DNA of 8,584 bases from Balneolaceae bacterium (GCA_021767245.1 JAASTO010000107.1:1-8584); one strand, 5' to 3'; positions 1 to 6,352 are shown, counted from the stretch's first letter. Notes: generated by a model from the sequence alone, not told the origin. Numbers and translations: made by a program.

Positions 1-50
1 AATCACTCTTTCTTGATTTATATTAGTCTTGATGTAATTAGGTACTAAAG

Positions 51-105
51 TTAAGAAAGTTAGGCGAGGGCTTAAAATTTATAAGCCTATTCTAACTTTT
101 CTTAG
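51..105. repeat. Long imperfect inverted repeat (hairpin) in the left-edge intergenic region
   Basis: The arm TTAAGAAAGTTAG (51-63) pairs with CTAACTTTTCTTAG (92-105) over 13 pairs, one of them a T-G wobble, with one bulged base. Inside it, GGCTTA (69-74) pairs with TAAGCC (82-87). Neither flank has a T-tract, so it is not a classical intrinsic terminator in either direction. It may be a structured RNA, a regulatory stem or a decayed short palindromic repeat. Apart from this hairpin and the terminator at 151-190, I see nothing in the gene-free stretch 1-213. Confidence 0.4.
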
Positions 106-150
106 CATTATCTTAACATCAGCTAATTTATTTTGTTCCGAGACTTAATT

Positions 151-190
151 GTTAAACAAAAAAGTGCCGACGTTAAATAACATCGGCACT
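151..190 (-). terminator. Rho-independent terminator of the dipeptidase gene
   Basis: Read on the minus strand, AGTGCCGA (190-183) pairs perfectly with TCGGCACT (170-163). The stem continues after one mismatch with GTT/AAC around a short AT loop, and is followed at once by a T-rich tail ending in GTTTAAC. It starts 23 nt past the dipeptidase stop codon, the usual position for its transcription end. There is no T-tract on the plus-strand side, so it should act in one direction. Confidence 0.85.
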
Positions 191-213
191 GATAATTTGA
201 ATGATAATTATGC

Positions 214-1527
214 TTACTCGGCCGGAACAACCTCAGCATTACTTTGCAGGTCTTCTGCTACGGCCTGAACTTCATCCAGAACTCTCAGCAGGTTTCCACT
301 CCAAAGCATTTCGATCTCCTCCTTGGAATACCCGCGCTTAACCAGCTCATGCGTCACGTTAAAGGTCTCAGAGGCATCCATCCAGTTGTAAACGCCTCCA
401 CCGCCATCAAAATCAGAGCTGATGCCCACATGCTCGATACCGATCAATTCCACCATGTAATCAATGTGGTCTGCGAAATCGGCAACATCCACCGGAGGCG
501 TACTCACATTCACTTCTGATTCAATTCTTGGCTCGGCATTATCCTGTGCTGTGCGATACATATCCATGTATTCATCGCGCTCTTCCTCTGTCATTTCACG
601 AATATCGCCCCAGCTAACCAGTTCAAATCCGAGTTTATCAGCTTCTTCTTCCAATATTGTGCGCGAAGCTTCCTGCCAGGCAGCATGTTTGTCGCCGTCC
701 ACATAACCTCTAAATGCAACGGTCTGAACCACTCCACCCACTTCTTTCAGCTTCAGGAGTTCTTCGTCGCTCAGATTACGGCTATGATCGTATACGGCCC
801 GGGCCGAAGAATGCGAAGCGATGACCGGGGCTTTGGTCAAGTCCATGGTTTCCATATTTGCCTTCTTGGACGGGTGTGACAGATCGATCATGATCCCGAC
901 ACGATTCATCTCGGCGATGGCCTCTTTTCCTAATTCACTGACGCCATCATGCATCCATTCGCCATCTCTTTCACCGGTATTGGAATCCACGAACTGACTG
1001 TGTCCGTTATGAGATAATGACATGTAGCGGGCCCCTCGATCATAGAATTCTTTGATCCGGGAGAGATCGGTACCAACCGGATAGGCATTCTCAACACCGA
1101 TCATGGCTACTTTCTTACCTTCACCTACTATTCGGCGAACATCTTCTGATGTAGTGGCCAGTTCGATCTGATCCGGAGCGATCTCCTCGACAAGACGGTG
1201 GATCGCATTGAATTTAGAGTCTGCATTCTCATAGGCAGCCGCATACCCTTCTTCTGTCAGTGTATCCTGACCGGTATAGACGATCAGCCAGGCCACATCC
1301 AGTCCGCCTTCTTCCATTTTGACCAGATCTACCTGTGTATCCAGTCGCTGTGTATAATTCGTTTCTTCTGTGAAGTTATTGACGTTGATATCGACGTGGG
1401 TATCCAGCGTGATAACGCGTTCATGGATATCCATGGCTTTATCAAAGATCTCTTTCTCATTATCAGTAGATGAGCAACCGGCCGCAAACAAACCGCCGGC
1501 GAGCATTAGAGTGAACAGTTTTTTCAT
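214..1527 (-). CDS. Membrane dipeptidase lipoprotein, peptidase family M19
   Basis: Zinc dipeptidase of the renal/membrane dipeptidase family (M19), which hydrolyses dipeptides, often with D-amino-acid tolerance at the second position. Visible family motifs, in order: HVD with His44 and Asp46 (first zinc site), GVENAYP with the bridging Glu146, IDLSH with His218, ASHSSARAV with His239, HSRN with Arg250, and HVGISSDFDG at 366-375. All expected metal and substrate residues are present, so it should be active. The N-terminus is a lipoprotein signal peptide with a FAAGC lipobox, acylated Cys18, so the mature enzyme is membrane-anchored and faces the periplasm or outer surface. About 70 extra residues (roughly 275-345) sit between the GGVV segment and the last metal motif, giving 437 aa, towards the long end of the family. 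It is transcribed alone, divergently from the gene at 1661, with its own terminator. No clear Shine-Dalgarno precedes the ATG; the start is fixed by the signal peptide. Confidence 0.93.
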   Translation of the reverse strand: MKKLFTLMLAGGLFAAGCSSTDNEKEIFDKAMDIHERVITLDTHVDINVNNFTEETNYTQRLDTQVDLVKMEEGGLDVAWLIVYTGQDTLTEEGYAAAYENADSKFNAIHRLVEEIAPDQIELATTSEDVRRIVGEGKKVAMIGVENAYPVGTDLSRIKEFYDRGARYMSLSHNGHSQFVDSNTGERDGEWMHDGVSELGKEAIAEMNRVGIMIDLSHPSKKANMETMDLTKAPVIASHSSARAVYDHSRNLSDEELLKLKEVGGVVQTVAFRGYVDGDKHAAWQEASRTILEEEADKLGFELVSWGDIREMTEEERDEYMDMYRTAQDNAEPRIESEVNVSTPPVDVADFADHIDYMVELIGIEHVGISSDFDGGGGVYNWMDASETFNVTHELVKRGYSKEEIEMLWSGNLLRVLDEVQAVAEDLQSNAEVVPAE

Positions 1528-1660
1528 AAGATTCTATTTCGGGGTTAGGGATTACAGGCTTCGAATCTATGTTAAAAAAATGAAAGTTGTGGACTATACC
1601 GGAACGCAAACACCTTACAGCCCATTATTTTAATACATATTAACAAAACACAGGTTCGTT

Positions 1661-1927
1661 ATGACGCTCATGAATGTTTTAGCTTACATCACAATAGGAT
1701 TGATCATTGGATGGCTGAGCCGCATTATTGCCAAAGACCGGGGTATTACCATGTTTCCCAGCCTGACTTTTGGAGTGGCCGGTGCATTGGCCGGCACGGC
1801 GATCGTTTATTTGTTTGATCTTGCCGGCGCAGCCATTTATGCGGCAGTGGGAGCTTTTGCCTTGTTGTTCATTGTAAATACCTTCCGGCAAGACGATCCC
1901 ATTTTTACAGACACGGAAGCGATCTGA
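1661..1927 (+). CDS. GlsB/YeaQ/YmgE-like small membrane protein
   Basis: An 88-aa very hydrophobic protein with three predicted helices (about 5-20, 33-52 and 55-73). The first helix has the IGLIIGWLSR pattern, followed by a short polar turn (AKDRG) and a Gly/Ala-rich second helix (GVAGALAGTA). This is the layout of the GlsB/YeaQ/YmgE family (older name: transglycosylase-associated protein), whose members are stress-linked inner-membrane proteins of uncertain molecular function. The C-terminal tail is acidic (DDPIFTDTEAI), and the family usually ends sooner after helix three. A second ATG three codons in (1670) is an equally plausible start; neither has a convincing Shine-Dalgarno. The 133-bp gap to the divergent dipeptidase gene should hold both promoters. 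Family assignment is by pattern and is fairly secure; the function is not. Confidence 0.7.
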   Translation: MTLMNVLAYITIGLIIGWLSRIIAKDRGITMFPSLTFGVAGALAGTAIVYLFDLAGAAIYAAVGAFALLFIVNTFRQDDPIFTDTEAI

Positions 1928-2012
1928 GTCCTTTTTTCACTTTTAGACAGGAACAAATGCAGGTTTTTGGGATATGTATGTTAGGCATCCCAAACCTAAT
2001 ATTTGTTTCTCC

Positions 2013-2411
2013 ATGACCCTTAAACACCGAAGAATTCATCTCTTTCTTCAGATCTTTTTTCTGTTGACAGGCTTGTATGAAGGCTACCATATTTTAGATC
2101 TGTTTGTGCAACCCGACCTGACCCAAACGCTCTTTATCCCTCAGGACGGTCAGCTTCCCATCATAACGCTGGTTGTTCATATTTTAGCCATGGTACTCAG
2201 CCTGTTTTCAGGGGTCTCACTTTGGTCTAGGGCCATTTGGGCTTACGGATTTTCACTATTTACCTCCGGGCTACTTTTCGGTATGAACCTGTTCAACTTA
2301 TCCGCTGCCATTCAGGAAAATTCGTTTCATATCATCCCTATCGTGTTGATCCTGCTTATCCTGATGCAAAGTTTTCCTTTTCTTCTTCGGCGATCCTATC
2401 GGGGAGCGTAA
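2013..2411 (+). CDS. Four-helix membrane protein of unknown function
   Basis: I do not recognise a family. The reading frame is open from an ATG at 1974, but the first 13 residues from there (MYVRHPKPNICFS) are unlike a membrane-protein N-terminus. The ATG at 2013 gives the better start MTLKHRR, a short basic leader directly before the first helix, for a product of 132 aa. Four hydrophobic segments are visible (about 11-32, 50-71, 74-94 and 107-125 from that start), with a polar loop between the first two that contains LTQTLFIPQDGQ. The C-terminus is basic (RRSYRGA), which suggests it is cytoplasmic. The gene ends 30 bp before the next gene, which is also a membrane protein on the same strand, so co-transcription is likely. 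It may be a poorly conserved small membrane protein. Confidence 0.65.
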   Translation: MTLKHRRIHLFLQIFFLLTGLYEGYHILDLFVQPDLTQTLFIPQDGQLPIITLVVHILAMVLSLFSGVSLWSRAIWAYGFSLFTSGLLFGMNLFNLSAAIQENSFHIIPIVLILLILMQSFPFLLRRSYRGA

Positions 2412-2441
2412 CCCGACTCCACTTTTTCCGTTAAAGGATGC

Positions 2442-3152
2442 ATGAAGAAAGTCACCCAAAAAGACATTGACTGGTTACTCAACTTAGATACCTCAACCGT
2501 ACCTGAAAAGGTTCCAACAAGGCCTTTATGGATTCGGATCCTAATATTGACGGGGATTTCTCTCCTTCTGTTGCTTTTACCTTTCTTTTTATTGAGCCGT
2601 TCGTCCGTTTACCTGCATGTATCCCATCAGTTCTCTGCGTGGCCGTCCCTCATTTCAGGTATGAGCCTGACTATTCTTTTGCTGCTACTCTATCTGCTTT
2701 TCATCTTCAGAAAGTTCCGGGATAAACGGCTGCTGCTCATGTATGGGGTGATCGGAATATCAACCCTGGTCTTGTCTTTCTGTGTGTATGGTTCTGTGTA
2801 TCTTTCCTCGGTTCATTCCAAGACCGAAACCGTAAGAAGTTATTACCGTTCGCTAAATCCTATTTTGAGGGTTACCTCCGCAACCATTTCACTGGCGGAT
2901 AAAGATTTCCTGATCACGGATATCAAACGAAGCCCTGAGGATTACCTTTCCATGGGACTCACCCCGCTTGAACGATCCATGCATTATCCCCAAAAAAATG
3001 GATATGTGCATGCTATTGACATACGAACGATCGGAAAAAGTGAGGTCAGGAACCGGGTTCTTCAAGCGTCATTTTTCCTGCTTGGTTTCGAAACGCTGAG
3101 GCATACCGGCACGGCCGATCACCTGCACATTTCACTGCCGTTATCTGATTAA
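2442..3152 (+). CDS. Three-helix membrane protein with C-terminal DD-peptidase-like His-rich domain
   Basis: A 236-aa protein with a short N-terminal cytoplasmic segment, three strong transmembrane helices (31-51, 69-90, 97-121) and a soluble domain of about 115 residues. The soluble part carries HYPQKNGYVHAIDIR (His181, His190, Asp193) and then, about 30 residues later, RHTGTADHLHISLP (His221, Asp226, His227, His229). An A-x-D strand motif followed by a D-x-x-H-x segment recalls the zinc site of M15/LAS D-Ala-D-Ala peptidases (S-x-H-x-x-G-x-A-x-D, then H-x-H). However, the expected first histidine, seven residues before Asp193, is Asn186, so it may be inactive or may use His190 or His181 instead. 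With the membrane anchor, a periplasmic cell-wall or peptide-binding role is possible; this is inference. A good Shine-Dalgarno, AAAGGA (2433-2438), sits just before the ATG. It is probably in an operon with the preceding gene. Confidence 0.75.
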   Translation: MKKVTQKDIDWLLNLDTSTVPEKVPTRPLWIRILILTGISLLLLLLPFFLLSRSSVYLHVSHQFSAWPSLISGMSLTILLLLLYLLFIFRKFRDKRLLLMYGVIGISTLVLSFCVYGSVYLSSVHSKTETVRSYYRSLNPILRVTSATISLADKDFLITDIKRSPEDYLSMGLTPLERSMHYPQKNGYVHAIDIRTIGKSEVRNRVLQASFFLLGFETLRHTGTADHLHISLPLSD

Positions 3153-3183
3153 GTACTAAGGCTTTTAGCTTGTTTATATGTAA

Positions 3184-3191
3184 TATAATTG
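3184..3191 (+). promoter_or_regulatory. Candidate promoter element before the glutamate dehydrogenase gene
   Basis: TATAATTG lies 45 nt before the start codon. It contains a perfect TATAAT and also fits the Bacteroidota -7 pattern TAnnTTTG with one mismatch. No convincing -33 or -35 element stands at the expected distance, so this rests on one box in an AT-rich spacer. Confidence 0.3.
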
Positions 3192-3218
3192 CGACCATCA
3201 AGCACGCCTAATAACAAG

Positions 3219-3225
3219 AAAGGAG
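3219..3225 (+). promoter_or_regulatory. Strong Shine-Dalgarno for glutamate dehydrogenase
   Basis: AAAGGAG ends 10 nt before the ATG at 3236. It is the best ribosome-binding site in the window; most other genes here have weak or no such signal. It fixes the gdh start and suggests high translation. Confidence 0.75.
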
Positions 3226-3235
3226 AATTTGGAAT

Positions 3236-4642
3236 ATGTCTACCTATAAATTTTATGAACAGGTAAATCTAAACTTTGATAAAGCAGCCCAATACACCCG
3301 ATTTGATAAAGGGATACTTGCCCAGATCAAAATGTGTAACACAGTGTACCATGTAACTTTTCCGGTCCGCCGGGATAATGGAGACATTGAGGTTGTTGAA
3401 GGATGGCGGGTTGAACACAGTCATCACAAAACACCGACCAAGGGAGGGATCCGCTATAGCCACAAAGTAGATGAAGATGAGACCATGGCCCTTGCGGCCC
3501 TGATGTCTTACAAATGCGCCATTGTGGATGTACCATTTGGTGGAGCCAAAGGTGGTGTCAAGATCAGCACCCGCGATTATTCGGAATCAGAACTTGAACG
3601 CATTACCCGCCGTTACACATACGAGCTGATCAAAAAAGGATTTATTGGACCGGGTATTGATGTACCCGCACCCGATTATGGAACCGGAGCCCGTGAAATG
3701 GGATGGATCCTCGATACCTATCGTCAGATGAAAGATGACCTGAACGCAGAAGCTTGCGTGACCGGTAAACCCATTCAGCAGGGTGGTGTTCGCGGCCGTA
3801 CGGAAGCCACCGGCCGTGGTGTTTATTTCGGGATCCGGGAAGCCTGCAACAACAAAGAAGATATGAAAAGTGTAGGCCTCGACACCGGTGTGGAAGGTAA
3901 GACCTTTGTAGTGCAGGGACTCGGTAACGTAGGTTATCACGCTGCAAAATATATGACCGAAGCCGGTGCCAAGCTGGTTGGTGTAGCTGAGATCGAAGGA
4001 TCTATCTATGATGAAAATGGAATGGATCTTGAAAAATTGATGGAATACCGAAAAGATAAGGGAACCATCATTGGCTTTGACGGAACCAAAGAACTTGATA
4101 ATCGTGATGATGCTTTCTACCTGGAATGCGATATCCTGATCCCGGCGGCTCTTGAAAGTCAGCTTACCGGCGACAATGCAGACAAGATCAAAGCCAAGAT
4201 CATTGCAGAGGCGGCTAACGGTCCTACCACAGCTGATGGTCATGATATCATGAAGAAACGTGGTGCGCTGATCATTCCTGATACCTATCTGAATGCCGGC
4301 GGTGTCGTTGTTTCTTATTTCGAATGGCTGAAAAATATTCAGCACGTGCGTTATGGCCGAATGAGCAAACGCTTCGATGAGTCAAGTTACAAGAAGATAC
4401 TTGGTGTGATCGAAAACATCTCAGACCGTAAATTCACGGAAGCTGAACTGGAGTCACTGGCTCACGGTGCCGATGAGTACGACCTGGTCGATTCCGGTCT
4501 GGAAGAAACCATGATCACCTCTTATCAGCAGATCGCTGAAGTTCGTAACGAACATAAACTGGATGATCTCAGAACAGCTGCCTACATCAGTGCCATCAAT
4601 AAGATAGGCACCATGTATGAGCAGATGGGTATTTTCCCGTGA
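3236..4642 (+). CDS. gdhA: Glutamate dehydrogenase (Glu/Leu/Phe/Val dehydrogenase family)
   Basis: Interconverts glutamate and 2-oxoglutarate plus ammonia with NAD(P). The N-terminal substrate domain shows TKGGIRYS (Lys69), MSYKCA (Lys93) and PFGGAKGGV with the catalytic Lys105; the 24- and 12-residue spacings match the three lysines of clostridial GDH. DVPAPDYGTG (142-151) carries the conserved aspartate region. The nucleotide domain has the Rossmann loop GLGNVG (228-233), then AEAANGPTT (324-332), and the NAGGVVVSYFEW helix (353-364) that closes the glutamate pocket. An acidic Glu252 at the end of the second strand hints at NAD rather than NADP, weakly. At 468 aa it is a little longer than the 410-450 usual for hexameric enzymes, and it appears complete. 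The next backbone gene is a proline symporter, which fits use of proline through glutamate. It has its own Shine-Dalgarno and terminator. The family also holds leucine and phenylalanine dehydrogenases, but the lysine pattern and size favour glutamate. Confidence 0.94.
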   Translation: MSTYKFYEQVNLNFDKAAQYTRFDKGILAQIKMCNTVYHVTFPVRRDNGDIEVVEGWRVEHSHHKTPTKGGIRYSHKVDEDETMALAALMSYKCAIVDVPFGGAKGGVKISTRDYSESELERITRRYTYELIKKGFIGPGIDVPAPDYGTGAREMGWILDTYRQMKDDLNAEACVTGKPIQQGGVRGRTEATGRGVYFGIREACNNKEDMKSVGLDTGVEGKTFVVQGLGNVGYHAAKYMTEAGAKLVGVAEIEGSIYDENGMDLEKLMEYRKDKGTIIGFDGTKELDNRDDAFYLECDILIPAALESQLTGDNADKIKAKIIAEAANGPTTADGHDIMKKRGALIIPDTYLNAGGVVVSYFEWLKNIQHVRYGRMSKRFDESSYKKILGVIENISDRKFTEAELESLAHGADEYDLVDSGLEETMITSYQQIAEVRNEHKLDDLRTAAYISAINKIGTMYEQMGIFP

Positions 4643-4672
4643 TCTGACATAATTTTTATTTCTGTAAAACCC

Positions 4673-4710
4673 ACAGGGGCGTATCGACATACGCCCCTGT
4701 TTTGTTTATA
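4673..4710 (+). terminator. Rho-independent terminator of gdhA
   Basis: ACAGGGGCGTAT (4673-4684) pairs perfectly over 12 bp with ATACGCCCCTGT (4689-4700) around a CGAC tetraloop. TTTGTTTATA follows directly. The GC-rich stem and T-rich tail make this a strong terminator, 30 nt after the gdhA stop. On the opposite strand the stem is followed by GGGTTTTAC, so it might also weakly stop transcription coming from the island. Confidence 0.93.
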
Positions 4711-4718
4711 ATAGGCAC

Positions 4719-4775
4719 ATGGAAGAATTCAACACCATCACCATTGAAGGCAGCGGCTATGTGGTTAGCCTCGTC
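4719..4775 (+). pseudogene. 5' remnant of a second putP-like symporter gene
   Basis: The first codons read MEEFNTITIEGSGYVV, against MDELNTISIDGSGYVL at the start of the intact symporter at 7116. Over these 16 codons the DNA matches at about 36 of 48 positions, and most differences are at third positions, so this is a diverged protein-coding relative rather than a recent copy. After about codon 16-19 the similarity stops and the frame runs into unrelated AT-rich sequence; it stays open to 4919 by chance. None of the transport helices remains, so it cannot make a transporter. The ATG lies only 18 nt past the gdhA terminator stem. The remnant marks the left edge of the accessory island. Confidence 0.75.
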
Positions 4776-4802
4776 TTACCGAACAACTCCTTGCTATTTT
4801 TT

Positions 4803-5031
4803 TTACTCATTAAAAGTAAAATCTACTCTGACACTGTCGTAGGGTGGACTTTCTCTCCAGTTGGCTTCAAACATTTTGGCAACGACCATACTATCTATTT
4901 CATCATCTTCAATATATAATAGCGAAGCCTGATGCCAGATATCTTCTGCATCATCCAAAAAAGAGAAAGCATCTGCAAGTTCAGTTCCAGGTTCAGAATC
5001 TTCTAAATCAAGAACAAGATCTAAATCTAAA
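4803..5031 (-). pseudogene. Chimeric, headless zincin-toxin tip fragment
   Basis: On the minus strand an open frame ends at TAA (4805-4803) and contains LDLDLVLDLEDSEPGTELAD, almost identical to the main zincin protein (LDLDLVLDLEESEPGTELAD) just before its active site. The match ends after ADAFSFL. Instead of the HEYVH helix there follow about 50 unrelated residues starting DDAEDIWHQASLLYIEDDE and ending VRVDFTFNE. There is no start codon and no zinc-binding motif, so this is a broken, recombined piece. The last bases AATGAGTAAAA equal the toxin-stop/immunity-start junction of the main gene, as if a second immunity gene once began here; that frame (MSKKNSKELFG...) runs after a few codons into the symporter remnant and stops at 4757. 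The unrelated tail could be a different toxin tip or chance open sequence. Confidence 0.6.
4957..5030. repeat. Direct repeat copy A (74 bp) of the zincin gene
   Basis: Near-identical to 5889-5962 in the same orientation, with three differences by eye in 74 positions. It encodes the stretch from LDLDLVLDL to ADAFSFL on the minus strand. Similarity ends sharply on both sides: at the A-run 4957-4962 on the left, and at the junction with the older tip fragment on the right. The high identity marks a recent duplication or gene-conversion event. Confidence 0.85.
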
Positions 5032-5035
5032 ATTT

Positions 5036-5310
5036 CTAATCTCCAAAATGCACATATTCATGTAATAGAGTTGTACCTACTAAAAAGATAAATGCATCTC
5101 CCATTATTGTCCCGCTTTTGAATTCTCCATTGTATTTATCAAATCTATGTCTAGATATAGTGTATTTGGTGTTGACAACGAAAACATTCCTAGTACATTA
5201 TTATTGCAATCTCCACAAGCATTATCTAATTGTATTATTTCGATAGTTGGGCCTTGTCCCCATTTTAAATGTTCGATTATTTCTACTTTATCTCTCTGTG
5301 ATGTACCATT
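5036..5310 (-). pseudogene. Frameshifted, diverged orphan copy of the zincin-toxin C-terminal domain
   Basis: Minus-strand translation from 5310 gives IIEHLKWGQGPTIEIIQLDN, ACGDCNNN and then LYLDID. This parallels the main protein's IKEHLKWGNGPTIEIVQLAN, ACDTCNND and LYLDLD. Around 5155-5160 the frame shifts by one base; the other frame then reads RFDKYNGEFKSGTIMGDAFI followed by FLVGTTLLHEYVHFGD and a stop at 5038-5036. The zinc motif HEYVH survives, but the part after it, including the third ligand, is lost at the junction with the repeat copy at 4957-5030. There is no signal peptide and no start codon of its own; homology begins right after the stop of the small lipoprotein gene. This is the form expected of a displaced orphan toxin tip. 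It differs from the main copy much more than the 74-bp repeat does, so it is an older relative. Confidence 0.75.
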
Positions 5311-5313
5311 TCA

Positions 5314-5727
5314 CTATTCTTGTCTAATAAATAAAAACTCCTTTAATAATACTTGTAAACTATCTTCTTTTGTCTTCGAATAGGTAGCCCTATAAAAAAC
5401 ATTTTTCTGAAAAAGTCTTAATTCTATATAAATGATCTTATCAGTGTATTCATAATTTATGAATTCAAGTGCTAACTTATCCTCAGGCTCATTATTAACC
5501 ACTCTAATTGTATTATTTGACAACTTAATAACCGAACCTGATTCAAAGTCAGTTTTATCATTTTTTATTAAGACGTATTCTTTACCTTTTTCAATATATC
5601 CAAGAGTCTTGTCGCTTAGTATAGTTTCCAATACTAATTTTTGATCCTTTGCAACATTATTCTGAGCGCAGCTTATCCAAGTACTTAAGTTTAATAGTAA
5701 AAATAGTGTTAATAGTATTTTACTCAT
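5314..5727 (-). CDS. Small lipoprotein, candidate immunity protein for the zincin toxin
   Basis: A 137-aa protein with a hydrophobic signal peptide and a cysteine at position 20 (STWISC); Trp at -3 makes the lipobox atypical, but the Ser-Cys and following AQNN fit a lipoprotein. The mature part is mixed charged and hydrophobic, rich in Lys, Asp and Glu, probably beta-rich, and free of cysteines after the anchor. I do not recognise a family. Its start overlaps the end of the zincin gene by 8 nt (ATGAGTAA), a tight coupling typical of toxin/immunity pairs. Headless copies of the toxin tip lie immediately downstream. On this position alone I infer that it neutralises the zincin protein in the cell envelope. 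It appears intact while its partner carries a nonsense codon, as expected if immunity is kept after toxin loss. It could instead be an unrelated accessory lipoprotein. Confidence 0.7.
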   Translation of the reverse strand: MSKILLTLFLLLNLSTWISCAQNNVAKDQKLVLETILSDKTLGYIEKGKEYVLIKNDKTDFESGSVIKLSNNTIRVVNNEPEDKLALEFINYEYTDKIIYIELRLFQKNVFYRATYSKTKEDSLQVLLKEFLFIRQE

Positions 5728-6241
5728 TGTTTTTCTTGTATTTCATCATAAAATCTTCAACGTTATGCCTCCAGATAGACATACCATATACATCTTCTTC
5801 AAATAGCAAGCCAGATTCCGGGCTATTCCAGGAACCATCCGACCACTCACTAAAGTGTACATATTCATGCAAAAGGGTAACACCAACTAAAAAAGAGAAA
5901 GCATCTGCAAGCTCAGTTCCAGGCTCAGACTCTTCTAAATCAAGAACAAGATCTAAATCTAAATAGAGAATATCTGCTGCAGTAGTTCTGAAAAGACCAT
6001 AAGTATCATTATTACATGTATCACAAGCATTAGCTAATTGTACAATTTCTATTGTTGGGCCATTGCCCCACTTCAAGTGTTCTTTTATCTGCTCTGAACT
6101 TAAATCACCGTACTTTTCAAGGGCTGATATAATATAATCGTTATATGCTAGATTAGGTATCTGGTTCCTTAAATACTCTGTTAGCTTTGGATATAAGTCT
6201 TCATAATTAGAATCAGGTGGGTACTTGAACTCTGGAGCCAT
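5720..6241 (-). CDS. C-terminal zincin domain frame of the interrupted toxin
   Basis: Open from ATG 6241, 173 aa, ending YKKNNE. It holds the whole catalytic part: an N-terminal helical stretch (12-55), LKWGNGPTIEIVQLAN (56-71), a CxxC pair (Cys73, Cys76), an acidic Leu/Asp-rich stretch (92-112), and HEYVH with ligands His125 and His129 and catalytic Glu126. Glu148 or Glu149 in FEEDVYG is the likely third zinc ligand, about 20 residues later, as in gluzincins. There is no signal peptide and no Shine-Dalgarno before this ATG, and 37 further codons upstream are open in the same frame. It is probably the tail of the larger gene rather than a natural start, but it may be annotated as a separate gene. 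If translated from here the product would stay in the cytoplasm. Confidence 0.65.
   Translation of the reverse strand: MAPEFKYPPDSNYEDLYPKLTEYLRNQIPNLAYNDYIISALEKYGDLSSEQIKEHLKWGNGPTIEIVQLANACDTCNNDTYGLFRTTAADILYLDLDLVLDLEESEPGTELADAFSFLVGVTLLHEYVHFSEWSDGSWNSPESGLLFEEDVYGMSIWRHNVEDFMMKYKKNNE
5889..5962. repeat. Direct repeat copy B (74 bp), inside the intact zincin frame
   Basis: Partner of 4957-5030, same orientation, about 71 of 74 positions identical. Here the reading continues into the HEYVH active-site helix, so this is the parental context and the other copy the derived one. Confidence 0.85.
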
Positions 6242-6352
6242 ACTTAAAAAATTATCAGGGGCCGTTCTGTCTGAATATTCTCGGTATGTAGTTCCGCTTC
6301 CGCCACCTCCAGTTCCTCCGGTATCTCCACTTCCACCTTCTTCAAAACATAC

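Noticed and set aside
1974..2012. Upstream ATG as start of the four-helix membrane protein
   Set aside because: The extra 13 residues have no membrane-leader character; the ATG at 2013 directly precedes a basic stretch and the first helix, although neither start has a clear Shine-Dalgarno.
3587..4345. 252-codon open frame antisense to gdhA
   Set aside because: It lies wholly inside a well-supported glutamate dehydrogenase with every family motif; the antisense protein has no recognisable domain and results from codon bias on the other strand.
4719..4919. 66-aa plus-strand frame as a real gene
   Set aside because: Only the first 16-19 codons match anything (the symporter start); the rest is antisense to the broken toxin fragment and has no coding character.
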